Shown one piece after another: positions 8,078-16,757 of a stretch of DNA of 34,160 nt. Numbering within the stretch: the first letter of the stretch is position 1; each line of letters starts with the position of its first letter. The stretch lies in the NCBI GenBank assembly GCA_910583895.1, contig CAJTYJ010000042.1, forward strand, positions 1 to 34,160. The letters are read 5' to 3'. A program made the translations under genes and the position numbers. Origin of the DNA: an uncultured Lachnospiraceae bacterium. GTDB taxonomy: Bacteria > Bacillota > Clostridia > Lachnospirales > Lachnospiraceae. The notes under the pieces are model-generated. The model ran no database searches, was not told the DNA's origin, and saw only the letters and a list, made by a program, of their open reading frames with translations.

Positions 8078-8522
8078 ACAGCTGGAAAACAAAGAACTGT
8101 TTGCAAGTTCTGATCTGGATTATATCAAAGCGCATCTGGGAGCGGAAGGTTTCACGGTAGCTGCATATGATCCCCAAGGGAAGATGGCCGGCAACTTTAT
8201 GATCCGTTATCCTATGGAAGCAGAAGACAATCTGGGGCGTGATCTTGGTCTGCCGGAAGAAGAGCTTTGCAAGGTGGTGCATATGGAATCGGCGGTGGTG
8301 CTGCCGGCATACCGGGGAAATCACCTGCAGGTTCAAATGCTGCAATATGCGGAAGGGATCATAGACACAGGAAAATATACGTATTTTATGGCGACGGTGT
8401 CTCCGGACAATCCGGCAAGCTACCGGTCCCTGGAGGCAAATGGATATCAGGTGATGATGACGAAAGAAAAATACGGGGGAATGGTGCGGAGAATTTACTG
8501 CAAGAAGGTGAACGTTCCATAG
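7995..8522 (+). CDS. GNAT family N-acetyltransferase
   Basis: A 175-residue GNAT-fold protein: N-terminal TIRVVREEEAEMVCQLMQEV, the central strand and acetyl-CoA loop at MESAVVLPAYRGNHLQVQML, and the C-terminal SPDNPASYRSLEANGYQ segment typical of the family. The loop is RGNHLQ rather than the usual Q/RxxGxG/A, a mild departure. The start lies inside the end of the STM4011-like gene (83-base overlap) with AAAGGA upstream, so it is probably the last gene of that operon. Its link with the STM4011-4015 pathway is suggested only by this overlap. Substrate unknown. Confidence 0.75.
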   Translation: MRKEGWTIRVVREEEAEMVCQLMQEVYEQLENKELFASSDLDYIKAHLGAEGFTVAAYDPQGKMAGNFMIRYPMEAEDNLGRDLGLPEEELCKVVHMESAVVLPAYRGNHLQVQMLQYAEGIIDTGKYTYFMATVSPDNPASYRSLEANGYQVMMTKEKYGGMVRRIYCKKVNVP

Positions 8523-8530
8523 AGAAAGTC

Positions 8531-8559
8531 TTGCCAGATGAAAGGGAATTCGCTATACT
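8531..8559 (+). promoter_or_regulatory. Sigma-A promoter of the Sir2-like/hisH/hisF/ung unit
   Basis: TTGCCA (8531-8536), a 17-bp spacer and TATACT (8554-8559) lie right after the acetyltransferase stop and 26 bases before the next start codon. This marks a new transcription unit. Confidence 0.65.
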
Positions 8560-8585
8560 GGTTATGAATGGAAAGGATGAAAGCG

Positions 8586-9083
8586 ATGATCTATATGGAA
8601 CTGATCGAAAAAATACGTACAGCCAATCTGGTATTGGTGGGGCTTGGAGAAAATCTGACCGGGGATGTGGAGCATTTTTATAAAAGTCTGTCAGTCCTTT
8701 TAAAAGGAAAAGATTATTTTGTGGTGACGCTGAAAGAGCGGGCCGGGCTGGAACAGGCTGGAATCCTGCCGGAACAGATCGCGGCTCCTTTGGAAGATAC
8801 AAAGGACACAGGCAGTTGGGAGCGATATCTGCACTGGCTTGGGTTTACGCTGAATCAGAAGCTTTGTATTCTGGAACTGGGAGTTGGTTTTGCCCATCCT
8901 TCCGTGATCCGTTTTCCTTTTGAGAAGACCTGCTACTTTAACCAGAAATCCATCTTTATCCGGATTCATGAAACTTTTTCGCAGCTTTCGGCTGAGATAG
9001 CAGAGCGCGGAATCACCATACAGAAAGATCCTGTGTTATTTTTGACATCGGACGGGGAGGCAGAAGATGATTGCGATCATTGA
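8586..9083 (+). CDS. Short, degenerate Sir2-like protein
   Basis: About 165 residues. The start at 8586 (MIYMEL) is preferred because AAAGGA lies eight bases upstream; an in-frame ATG at 8568 has no ribosome binding site. The sequence resembles the Sir2-like proteins of clostridia: NLVLVGLGENLTG near the N-terminus, LLKGKDYFVVTLKE in the middle, and CILELGVGFAHPSVIRFPFEK then FIRIHETFSQLSAEI at the end. The sirtuin GAGxS, catalytic His and zinc cysteines are not evident, so it may bind NAD or ADP-ribose without being a deacylase. It overlaps hisH by 17 bases, indicating translational coupling. Family assignment is from memory of similar sequences. Confidence 0.5.
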   Translation: MIYMELIEKIRTANLVLVGLGENLTGDVEHFYKSLSVLLKGKDYFVVTLKERAGLEQAGILPEQIAAPLEDTKDTGSWERYLHWLGFTLNQKLCILELGVGFAHPSVIRFPFEKTCYFNQKSIFIRIHETFSQLSAEIAERGITIQKDPVLFLTSDGEAEDDCDH

Positions 9084-9672
9084 TTACGATGCGGGCAATA
9101 TTAAAAGTGTGGAAAAAGCGTTGCAAAAGCTTGGGCAGGAAGTGTGTATTACCAGGGACCCAAAGCTGTTGCTGAACGCCGAGAAAGTGATCCTTCCTGG
9201 TGTAGGTGCATTCGGAGATGCCATGAGCCATCTGAACGCGTATGGTCTGGTGGAGATCATCCGGGAGATTGTGGACAAGAAAACGCCGTTTCTTGGAATC
9301 TGTCTGGGGCTGCAGCTGTTATTTGAACGAAGCGATGAAGCGCCGGGCGTGGAAGGTCTGGGAATTTTAGAAGGAGAGATTCTGCGGATTCCGGACCAGG
9401 AAGGGCTGAAGATTCCTCATATGTGCTGGAACTGTCTGACCCTGCAGCATGATGGGAGGCTGTTTCGGGGGCTGAGCCAGGATCCATATGTCTATTTTGT
9501 TCATTCCTTTTATCTGAAGGCAAAAGAAGAGCAGATTGTAAAAGCTGTGACCAGGTATGGCGTCCAGATCCATGCTTCTGTGGAAAAAGACAATGTATTC
9601 GCCTGCCAGTTTCATCCGGAAAAAAGCAGCGATACAGGGCTTTGTATTCTGAAAAATTTTGCAGGGATATAG
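9067..9672 (+). CDS. hisH: Imidazole glycerol phosphate synthase, glutaminase subunit HisH
   Basis: 201-residue class I glutamine amidotransferase that releases ammonia for HisF in histidine biosynthesis. Visible motifs are IDYDAGNIKSVEKAL, the oxyanion strand PGVGAFGDAM, the nucleophile elbow LGICLGLQLLFE (C79) and the FHPEKS catalytic pair (H183, E185). The usual HMGWN segment reads HMCWN here, with Cys121 in place of glycine. hisH and hisF sit together without the rest of a his operon in this window. Confidence 0.93.
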   Translation: MIAIIDYDAGNIKSVEKALQKLGQEVCITRDPKLLLNAEKVILPGVGAFGDAMSHLNAYGLVEIIREIVDKKTPFLGICLGLQLLFERSDEAPGVEGLGILEGEILRIPDQEGLKIPHMCWNCLTLQHDGRLFRGLSQDPYVYFVHSFYLKAKEEQIVKAVTRYGVQIHASVEKDNVFACQFHPEKSSDTGLCILKNFAGI

Positions 9673-9686
9673 GAAGGATAAGACAG

Positions 9687-10451
9687 ATGCTGACAAAGAG
9701 AATTATTCCCTGCCTGGATGTACATAACGGGCGGGTGGTAAAAGGGGTCAATTTTGTGGACCTTAGAGATGCCGGAGACCCGGTGGAGATTGCCGCGGCC
9801 TATGATAAAGCCGGAGCTGATGAAGTGGTTTTTTTGGACATTACGGCTTCTTCAGACGCCAGAAATACGGTGGTTGATATGGTGCGTCGGGTGGCGCAGA
9901 ATGTATTTATTCCTTTTACGGTGGGCGGAGGAATACGTACCGTAGAGGATTTTAAAGCGTTACTTCGTGAGGGGGCAGATAAGATTTCGGTAAATACCGC
10001 GGCGATCATGCGGCCGGAGCTCATCAGCGAAGCGGCGGATAAATTTGGAAGTCAGTGTGTGGTGGTGGCCATTGATGCAAAGAGAAGGCCGGATGGAAGC
10101 GGATGGAATATCTACAAAAACGGAGGCCGCGTGGATATGGGCATCGATGCGGTGGAGTGGGCAGTGAAGGCCTGCCGTCTGGGAGCCGGTGAAATTCTTT
10201 TAACCAGTATGGACTGTGACGGCACAAAGGCAGGTTATGATATCGAACTGACCAGGACCATTGCCGGGCAGGTGCCGGTCCCTGTGATTGCCTCCGGCGG
10301 AGCGGGTACTTTGGAGCATTTTAAGGAAGCACTGACCGATGGAAAAGCGGATGCGGCTTTGGCGGCGTCCCTGTTTCACTATAAAGAGCTGGAGATCCGT
10401 GAGGTGAAAGCATATTTGCAGCAGTCACAGATTCCGGTTCGACTTTCATAA
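9687..10451 (+). CDS. hisF: Imidazole glycerol phosphate synthase, cyclase subunit HisF
   Basis: 254-residue (beta/alpha)8 barrel that makes IGP and AICAR from PRFAR and the ammonia channelled from HisH. The start is ATG at 9687 (MLTKRIIPCLDVHNG), with AGGAAGGA ten bases upstream, giving the normal length. Catalytic D11 (CLDVHNGRVVKG) and the second aspartate (VVVAIDAKR) are present, as are the phosphate-binding loops VGGGIRT, SVNTAA and ASGGAGTLEH. It lies 14 bases after hisH, so the two subunits should be made together. Confidence 0.95.
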   Translation: MLTKRIIPCLDVHNGRVVKGVNFVDLRDAGDPVEIAAAYDKAGADEVVFLDITASSDARNTVVDMVRRVAQNVFIPFTVGGGIRTVEDFKALLREGADKISVNTAAIMRPELISEAADKFGSQCVVVAIDAKRRPDGSGWNIYKNGGRVDMGIDAVEWAVKACRLGAGEILLTSMDCDGTKAGYDIELTRTIAGQVPVPVIASGGAGTLEHFKEALTDGKADAALAASLFHYKELEIREVKAYLQQSQIPVRLS

Positions 10452-10480
10452 GGAAGAAAAAGACAAAGGAGAAAATGGAT

Positions 10481-11155
10481 ATGGGAATGATTCAAAATGA
10501 CTGGCTGGAGCCATTGAAACCAGAATTTTCCAAGCCGTACTACAAAGAGTTGTATCAGAAAGTGCAGGAAGAATACAATACAAGACTGATCTTTCCGCCG
10601 GCGGAAGATATCTTTAATGCATTTGATTTTACTCCGCTTTCAGAAGTAAAGGTAGTGATTCTTGGTCAGGATCCCTACCATGGGGACGGGCAGGCTCATG
10701 GTCTTTGTTTTTCCGTGAAGCCGGAGGTGGACACGCCGCCTTCACTGGTGAACATCTACAAAGAACTCCAAAGTGATGTGGGCTGTTATGTTCCCAACAA
10801 CGGCTATCTGGAGAAATGGGCAAAGCAGGGAGTACTGCTTTTGAATACGGTACTGACGGTACGGGCGCACCAGGCCAATTCTCACCGGGGTATCGGCTGG
10901 GAGCAGTTCACAGACGCGGCCATCCGGGCGCTGAATGAGCAGGACCGTCCCATTGTCTTTTTGCTTTGGGGTAAGCCGGCTCAGACGAAGAAGTCCATGC
11001 TTCACAATTCGAAACATCTGATTTTGACTGCGCCGCATCCGAGTCCGTTGTCCGCACACAGAGGTTTTTTTGGCTGCAAACACTTCAGCCAGACCAACGC
11101 CTTTTTAAAGGAGCATGGTTTGGAACCAATTGACTGGCAGATTGAAAACCGATAA
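10481..11155 (+). CDS. ung: Uracil-DNA glycosylase
   Basis: Family 1 uracil-DNA glycosylase that removes uracil from DNA for base excision repair. Motifs: the water-activating loop VILGQDPYHG, the uracil-stacking VLLLNTVLTVR region, LLWGKPAQ and the DNA-intercalating HPSPLSAHRGFFG. The start at 10481 is chosen because AAAGGAGA ends eight bases upstream; the in-frame ATG at 10475 is too close to it. About 224 residues, normal for the family. Probably co-transcribed with hisHF and ended by the terminator at 11163. Confidence 0.95.
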   Translation: MGMIQNDWLEPLKPEFSKPYYKELYQKVQEEYNTRLIFPPAEDIFNAFDFTPLSEVKVVILGQDPYHGDGQAHGLCFSVKPEVDTPPSLVNIYKELQSDVGCYVPNNGYLEKWAKQGVLLLNTVLTVRAHQANSHRGIGWEQFTDAAIRALNEQDRPIVFLLWGKPAQTKKSMLHNSKHLILTAPHPSPLSAHRGFFGCKHFSQTNAFLKEHGLEPIDWQIENR

Positions 11156-11162
11156 AAGAAAA

Positions 11163-11202
11163 GGATACCCCGGTGTTTTTGACCGTATGGGTATCCTTTT
11201 TT
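11163..11202. terminator. Bidirectional Rho-independent terminator
   Basis: GGATACCC (11163-11170) and GGGTATCC (11189-11196) form an 8-bp stem, with T residues on the right and A residues on the left. It can stop ung on the plus strand and the convergent activase gene on the minus strand. Confidence 0.85.
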
Positions 11203-11209
11203 CTGTTGT

Positions 11210-11252
11210 ATGGTTTCCGCCGGATGTCCATATGACGTCCGGCGGAAACCAT
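11210..11252. repeat. Perfect 15-bp inverted repeat between convergent genes
   Basis: ATGGTTTCCGCCGGA at 11210-11224 is exactly mirrored at 11238-11252 around a 13-base loop, and the loop can add GTC/GAC pairing. Neither side has a T run, so it is not a classical terminator. It could stabilise the 3' end of the minus-strand transcript or be a dispersed palindrome. Confidence 0.7.
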
Positions 11253-11260
11253 ATGCAGTC

Positions 11261-14200
11261 TTATGCTTCTTTGCGCTTGTCTGCGTTTTTTTCCAGATTT
11301 TTAAAAGCAGTGCTCAGCATCAGTTTGATCCGGTTTAACTGATTTACCTCGCTGGCACCAGGATCGTAGTCGATGGCCACGATATTGGCGTCCGGATGCT
11401 GATGCCTTAATTCTTTGATGACGCCCTTTCCCACAATATGATTTGGCAGACAGGCAAAGGGCTGGGCGCAGACGATATTTGGAGTGCCGCTTTCGATCAG
11501 CTCCAGCATCTCACCGGTCAAGAACCAGCCTTCTCCGGTCTGGTTGCCCAGAGAAACGATGTGTCCGGCCATATCCGCCATATGATCGATGTCAGAGGCA
11601 GGAGAGAAGTGGACGCTTTGCTGCAGGGCTTTGTCGGCAGGCCTCCGGAAAAACTGAAGGATTCGAATTCCAAGACGGCCGCTGCGGGCAGAAGCCTTCT
11701 TCTTGCCCAGATACTGTGCCCGGAATTCCGTGTTCTTAAAACAGTAGAGTAAAAAGTCCATCAGGTCGGGAACGACAGCTTCTGCCCCTTCTGATTCCAG
11801 AAACTCCACCAGGCCGTTGTTGGCGGAGGGGGAGAATTTCACCAGAATTTCACCGACAATGCCGACCCTTGGCTTTTTCTCTTCGGTCACCTGGATCTGA
11901 TCAAAGGTTTCAACGATGGTGCTGCAGAGTCTTTTGAATTCAGACCAGGAAGGAACCTTTTTTTTCAGGAACCTTTTACACTGGCGGTTCAGCTGCTCGT
12001 AGGTCTGGTTGGCCTCTCCGGCATTTTTTTCGTAGGGCCGGGTGTGGTATAAAACCTTCATGAACAGATCTCCGAACACAAGCGCATAAACTGCTTTTAA
12101 AAGCATAAGCGGTGTGTATTTAAAACCTGGATTCTTTTCCAGACCGCTTAAATTGATGGAGATAACCGGAATATCCGGATAGCCGGCTTTTTCCAGGGCC
12201 CTTCGGATGAAACCGATATAGTTGGACGCCCGGCATCCGCCGCCGGTCTGGGAGATCAGGACCGCAGTTTGGGACAAATCATACCGGCCGGATAAGATGG
12301 CCTGCATGATCTGGCCGATGACGATCAAAGAAGGGTAGCAGGCGTCGTTGTTTACATACTTCAGCCCCAGATCCACCGCATCTTTCCCGGCTTTTGGCAG
12401 CACATCAATCTTCAGTCCGCAGGAACGAAAGATCGTTTCCAGCAGATTAAAATGAAGCGGGGACATATCCGGGCAGAGGATCGTGTAGTCTTTGCGCATC
12501 TCTTTGGTAAAGACGATCCGCTCATAGGCGGAGGAGCAGATGAGACGCGGTTCCTGTTTCTTCTGCCGGACCCGGATTGCGGAGAGCAGGGAGCGGATCC
12601 GAATCCTGGCAGCGCCCAGGTTGCTGACCTCGTCGATCTTCAGACAGGTGTAAATTTTGCCGGATCCGCTTAAGATCTCGTCTACCTGGTCTGTGGTGAC
12701 CGCATCCAGACCGCATCCAAAGGAATTGAGCTGGATCAGATCCAGATCATCTCTGGTCTTTACAAAGCTGGCAGCCGCATACAGGCGGGAGTGGTACATC
12801 CACTGATCCATAACCCGAAGGGGACGTTCTTCTTTGTGAAGATGGGAGATGCTGTCTTCGGTCAGGACCGCAAGTCCGTAATCCCCGATCAATTCCGGGA
12901 TTCCATGGTTGATCTCCTTGTCGATATGGTAAGGCCGTCCGGCCAGGACAATGCCGTGTGCGTGATGCGTCTCGATCCACTTGAGGGTCTCTTCACCCTT
13001 TTTGCAGATATCCAGACGGGCCTTTTCAAGCTCTGTCCAGGCTTCTTTTGCCGCCTGTGTGATCTCTGCAGCGGTCATGCCTTTTTCCCCGGCAAATTCC
13101 TCGATCAGCCGTCCGGTCAGAATATCCAGATTCTCAAAACTTAAAAAAGGATTGCGGAAATCAAAACGGCCGGTCTTCAGTTCCTCCATATTGTTTTTGA
13201 TGTTCTCCGCATAGGAGGTGACGATGGGGCAGTTGTAGTGGTTGTTGGCGTCCTGAAACTCCGTCCGTTCATAAGGGATACAGGGATAGAAGATAAAAGG
13301 AATGTTGTGCTGCAAAAGCCACTTTACATGTCCATGGGCCAGCTTTGCAGGGTAGCATTCGGATTCACTGGGAATCGATTCAATCCCCTGTTCATAAAGC
13401 TCATGGGTGGAGGCCGGGGAGAGAACTACTCCATATTTTAAACTGGTGAAAAAAGTGAACCAGAAGGGATAGTTCTCGTAGATATTCAGCACCCGTGGAA
13501 TCCCCACAAGCCCCCGGACGGCCTGGTCGCCGGATAAGGGCTGATAGGAAAACAGCCGTTCATTTTTATAGGCGAACAGATTTGGTGCAGGGTTTTCCTT
13601 CTTTTCTTTTCCAAGTCCGCGCTCACAGCGGTTGCCGGAGATAAAGCGTCTTCCTCCGGAAAATTTGTTGACCGTCAGACGGCAGTTGTTGGTACAGCCC
13701 CGGCATTTGGTCATGGAGGTGGAGTAGGTAAGGGCACGCATCTCCTCCTCGGTCAGCATGGTGGTGGTCTGGCCTTCGTATCGTTCTCTTGCGATCAGGG
13801 CGGCGCCGAAGGCCCCCATGATTCCGGCGATATCCGGGCGCACCACCTGGCATTCTGCGATCTTTTCCAGACTTCGAAGCACAGCGTTGTTGTAGAACGT
13901 TCCTCCCTGGACCACGATGTGACTTCCAAGGGAAGCGGCGTCGGACACCTTGATGACCTTGAACAGTGCATTTTTGATTACAGAGTAGGCTAAACCGGCA
14001 GAAATGTCATCCACGCCGGCTCCTTCCTTCTGGGCCTGCTTGACCCGGGAATTCATAAACACGGTACAGCGGGTGCCCAGATCAATGGGACTTTTTGCAA
14101 AAAGGGCGGCGTCGGCAAACTCCTGGATGGAGAGGTTCAATGATTTGGCAAACGTCTCAATGAACGAGCCGCAGCCCGAAGAACAGGCCTCGTTGAGCTG

Positions 14201-15517
14201 AACATTGTCCACCGTATGGTTCTTGATGCGGATGCATTTCATGTCCTGGCCGCCGATGTCCAGGATACAGTCCACCTCCGGGTCAAAAAACTGAGCCGCG
14301 TAGTAGTGGGAGATGGTCTCCACCTCCCCTTCGTCCAGCTGCAGGGCGGCCTTTACCAGTGCTTCTCCGTAACCGGTGGAACAGGAGCGGACAATCTTTG
14401 CCTTCTCCGGAAGATGTGCATACAAATCTTTTAAGGCTTCCAGTGTAATATGTAACGTACTTCCGTTGTTATTGTGATAGAAAGAATAAAGAAGGGAGCC
14501 GTCTTCTCCCACCAGCGCGATCTTGGTGGTAGTGGAACCTGCATCAATGCCCAGGTAACAGTTGCCTTCATAGGATGCCAGATCCTTTTTGACAACCCTG
14601 GCCCGGCTGTGCCGTTCTTTGAATGCACCAAATGCTTCCTGGTCTTCAAACAGCGGATCCAGCCGTTCTACTTCAAAGGCGATCTGGATGTGCTGCTTCA
14701 GCTGCCGGATCAGATCTTCGGCCGGCACCTGCGTTTCTTTTTTGGACAAAAGGGCAGAGCCGGAAGCGGCAAACAGGTGGGAATATCCCGGAATGATGGT
14801 GTGTTCTTCATCCAGGTTCAGCGTGCGGATGAAAGTCTGGCGAAGCTCGGACAAAAAGTGCAGAGGTCCGCCCAAAAACGCCACATGACCGCGGATTGGT
14901 TTTCCGCAGGCCAGGCCGCTGATGGTCTGGTTTACGACTGCCTGGAAGATGGAGGCCGCCAGATCTTCCTTGGTGGCACCCTCGTTGATCAAAGGTTGAA
15001 TATCGGTCTTTGCAAAGACTCCGCACCGGGCGGCGATGGAGTACAGAGCCTGATAACTTTTGGCGTACTCATTCAGTCCGGTGGCGTCGGTCTGCAGAAG
15101 AGAGGCCATCTGATCAATAAACGAACCGGTGCCGCCGGCGCAGATGCCGTTCATCCTTTGTTCTACATTGCCTCCTTCGAAATAGATGATCTTGGCATCC
15201 TCCCCTCCTAATTCGATGGCTACATCTGTCTTTGGGGCAAAGGTCTTAAGTGCTTCGGCTACAGCCACGACCTCCTGCACAAAGGGGATTTCAAGATACT
15301 GGGCCAAAGTCAGCCCGCCGGAACCGGTGATAACCGGATAGACCAGGATCTCGCCCAGATCTTCCACTGCACGGGAGAGAAGGAGGGCAAGGGTTTCCTG
15401 AATATTGGCAAAATGACGCTCGTAATCGGAGAAGAGAATCTGATTTTCTTCATCCAGCACGGCAATTTTAACAGTGGTGGAACCGATATCAATTCCAAGT
15501 CGATAACATTTGTTCAT
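11261..15517 (-). CDS. Giant 2-hydroxyacyl-CoA dehydratase activase-related protein
   Basis: 1418 residues, with two ASKHA-fold activase domains in tandem. The first begins GIDIGSTTVKIAVLDE and carries GGEDAK with NGICAGGTGSF. The second, near residue 320, begins GIDAGSTTTKIALV and carries IGGQDMKCIRI with EACSSGCGSF. The cysteines in CAGG and CSSGCG correspond to the site where two subunits share a 4Fe-4S cluster in activases such as HgdC. A cysteine-rich link (CRGCTNNC, about residue 600) leads to a DUF2229-type domain and a C-terminal dehydratase-like region. Single-subunit activases use ATP to send an electron to a dehydratase. This fused form is common in clostridia and its partner is unknown. 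No dehydratase genes adjoin it. Confidence 0.88.
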   Translation of the reverse strand: MNKCYRLGIDIGSTTVKIAVLDEENQILFSDYERHFANIQETLALLLSRAVEDLGEILVYPVITGSGGLTLAQYLEIPFVQEVVAVAEALKTFAPKTDVAIELGGEDAKIIYFEGGNVEQRMNGICAGGTGSFIDQMASLLQTDATGLNEYAKSYQALYSIAARCGVFAKTDIQPLINEGATKEDLAASIFQAVVNQTISGLACGKPIRGHVAFLGGPLHFLSELRQTFIRTLNLDEEHTIIPGYSHLFAASGSALLSKKETQVPAEDLIRQLKQHIQIAFEVERLDPLFEDQEAFGAFKERHSRARVVKKDLASYEGNCYLGIDAGSTTTKIALVGEDGSLLYSFYHNNNGSTLHITLEALKDLYAHLPEKAKIVRSCSTGYGEALVKAALQLDEGEVETISHYYAAQFFDPEVDCILDIGGQDMKCIRIKNHTVDNVQLNEACSSGCGSFIETFAKSLNLSIQEFADAALFAKSPIDLGTRCTVFMNSRVKQAQKEGAGVDDISAGLAYSVIKNALFKVIKVSDAASLGSHIVVQGGTFYNNAVLRSLEKIAECQVVRPDIAGIMGAFGAALIARERYEGQTTTMLTEEEMRALTYSTSMTKCRGCTNNCRLTVNKFSGGRRFISGNRCERGLGKEKKENPAPNLFAYKNERLFSYQPLSGDQAVRGLVGIPRVLNIYENYPFWFTFFTSLKYGVVLSPASTHELYEQGIESIPSESECYPAKLAHGHVKWLLQHNIPFIFYPCIPYERTEFQDANNHYNCPIVTSYAENIKNNMEELKTGRFDFRNPFLSFENLDILTGRLIEEFAGEKGMTAAEITQAAKEAWTELEKARLDICKKGEETLKWIETHHAHGIVLAGRPYHIDKEINHGIPELIGDYGLAVLTEDSISHLHKEERPLRVMDQWMYHSRLYAAASFVKTRDDLDLIQLNSFGCGLDAVTTDQVDEILSGSGKIYTCLKIDEVSNLGAARIRIRSLLSAIRVRQKKQEPRLICSSAYERIVFTKEMRKDYTILCPDMSPLHFNLLETIFRSCGLKIDVLPKAGKDAVDLGLKYVNNDACYPSLIVIGQIMQAILSGRYDLSQTAVLISQTGGGCRASNYIGFIRRALEKAGYPDIPVISINLSGLEKNPGFKYTPLMLLKAVYALVFGDLFMKVLYHTRPYEKNAGEANQTYEQLNRQCKRFLKKKVPSWSEFKRLCSTIVETFDQIQVTEEKKPRVGIVGEILVKFSPSANNGLVEFLESEGAEAVVPDLMDFLLYCFKNTEFRAQYLGKKKASARSGRLGIRILQFFRRPADKALQQSVHFSPASDIDHMADMAGHIVSLGNQTGEGWFLTGEMLELIESGTPNIVCAQPFACLPNHIVGKGVIKELRHQHPDANIVAIDYDPGASEVNQLNRIKLMLSTAFKNLEKNADKRKEA

Positions 15518-15575
15518 ATATTCGGCAGATAATCTGCTCTCACCTCACATTTTTCTTTCGTTTTTTTCGTGCTCT

Positions 15576-15605
15576 ATTATAATAGAAACAATACGACAGC
15601 GTCTA
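15576..15605 (-). promoter_or_regulatory. Candidate promoter of the activase gene (minus strand)
   Basis: Read on the minus strand, a consensus TATAAT (plus coordinates 15576-15581) is preceded by TAGACG (15600-15605) at 18-bp spacing, about 60 bases before the start codon. The -35 match is weak. Confidence 0.45.
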
Positions 15606-15652
15606 TAAATATGCCGTTAAGATTTGTGATAAGATTTGCCTTCCCCTGCTCG

Positions 15653-15681
15653 TTGACAAAGGGCGGATAAGAAACTATAAT
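15653..15681 (+). promoter_or_regulatory. Consensus sigma-A promoter of the rhomboid-like gene
   Basis: TTGACA (15653-15658), a 17-bp spacer and TATAAT (15676-15681) match the vegetative consensus at all twelve positions, 32 bases before the start codon. Confidence 0.85.
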
Positions 15682-15712
15682 AAGTATATTTAATGGAGAA
15701 AGGACTTCTGCT

Positions 15713-16582
15713 ATGAAATGGCTTGACAAAATGGAACTTAAATTCGGAAAATATGCGATCCCGAATCTAATGTATTATATTATTATACTGTACGCATTGG
15801 GATTTGTGGTGCAGGTGGTATCGCCGAATCTGTATGCCAGCTTTCTGGCACTGGATGCAGCTGCGATCCTGAGAGGAGAGGTGTGGCGGATCTTTACTTT
15901 CATCATCCAGCCGCCCACGGGAAGCTTTATCTTTATTTTTTTCTCTTTGTATCTGTATTATATGATCGGCAAGATGCTGGAGTATCAGTGGGGAGCTTTC
16001 AAGTTTAATCTGTATTTCTTTTCGGGTTTGCTGCTCCATGTGTTCGCCTGTCTTGGCATCTACCTGGTAACCGGCAACAATATGTCCTATGGAACTATGT
16101 ATCTGAATATGTCGTTGTTCTTTGCATTTGCAGCACTTTTTCCGGATGTGCAGTTTCTGCTGTTTTTTATCATCCCCATCAAGTGCAAGTATCTGGGATA
16201 TGCCAATGGTCTGTACTTTATGATCACCATCATCTCCGGTTTTGTGGTGCCTGTGGGCAGTCCCACCTGGTTTTCTCTGGCGCAGTTCGGCATCCTGGCC
16301 CTGCCTGACAACAGTGTGGCGGCCCTTGTGTCTTTTCTGAACTTTATCATCTTTTTTCTGGCCATGCGGCGCAATCAGTTTTCGCCGAAGGCGATCAGAC
16401 GCCGCCATACTTATGAGAAAAAAGTGCGGGTGGCAGCGGCGAAGAGCAATCAGCACCGGTGTGTGATCTGCGGGCGAACGGAAAAAGACGGTGAAGAATT
16501 GGAATTTCGGTTCTGTTCCAAATGCACGGGAAATTATGAGTATTGTCAGGACCATCTGTTTACCCACGAACACCGCAGATAA
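15713..16582 (+). CDS. Rhomboid-like membrane protein with C-terminal zinc-ribbon-like tail
   Basis: 289 residues with about six hydrophobic segments between residues 18 and 222, followed by a basic stretch and a soluble tail. RGEVWRIFTFIIQPP resembles the rhomboid loop-1 E-x-W-R motif, and the segment order fits a rhomboid core. The position of the catalytic GxSG reads YLNMSLFFAF, without a GxSG serine, so it is probably a non-proteolytic relative. The tail (residues 243-289) has CVICGRTE, FCSKC, YCQDH and THEH, likely binding zinc. A role in protein sorting or quality control is inference only. It has its own strong promoter and a terminator at 16706. Confidence 0.72.
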   Translation: MKWLDKMELKFGKYAIPNLMYYIIILYALGFVVQVVSPNLYASFLALDAAAILRGEVWRIFTFIIQPPTGSFIFIFFSLYLYYMIGKMLEYQWGAFKFNLYFFSGLLLHVFACLGIYLVTGNNMSYGTMYLNMSLFFAFAALFPDVQFLLFFIIPIKCKYLGYANGLYFMITIISGFVVPVGSPTWFSLAQFGILALPDNSVAALVSFLNFIIFFLAMRRNQFSPKAIRRRHTYEKKVRVAAAKSNQHRCVICGRTEKDGEELEFRFCSKCTGNYEYCQDHLFTHEHRR

Positions 16583-16705
16583 AATCATCGGCAATAAGGA
16601 AGAAATATGGTTTGCACGCAGGCCTTGCAAGGACAGGACCTGGGCTTTGGGCAGGCATTTTTTCCATGAATGGATTTACCGGTTCGGAAAGACCGTGACA
16701 AAAAT

Positions 16706-16745
16706 ACCGCTTCGGCAGGCATCGTTGGCCGGGGCGGTTCTTTTT
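16706..16745 (+). terminator. Rho-independent terminator after the rhomboid-like gene
   Basis: ACCGC (16706-16710) pairs with GCGGT (16734-16738), and inner CGGC (16713-16716) pairs with GCCG (16728-16731). TCTTTTT follows. It separates the upstream gene from the sporulation operon. Confidence 0.65.
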
Positions 16746-16757
16746 GACTTGCCATGA

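Noticed and set aside
11210..11252. Terminator for the activase gene
   Set aside because: No T run on either strand; the adjacent 11163-11202 hairpin already meets the criteria.
14474..15211. 245-residue plus-strand ORF
   Set aside because: It is antisense to the conserved activase reading frame and has no recognisable protein features.
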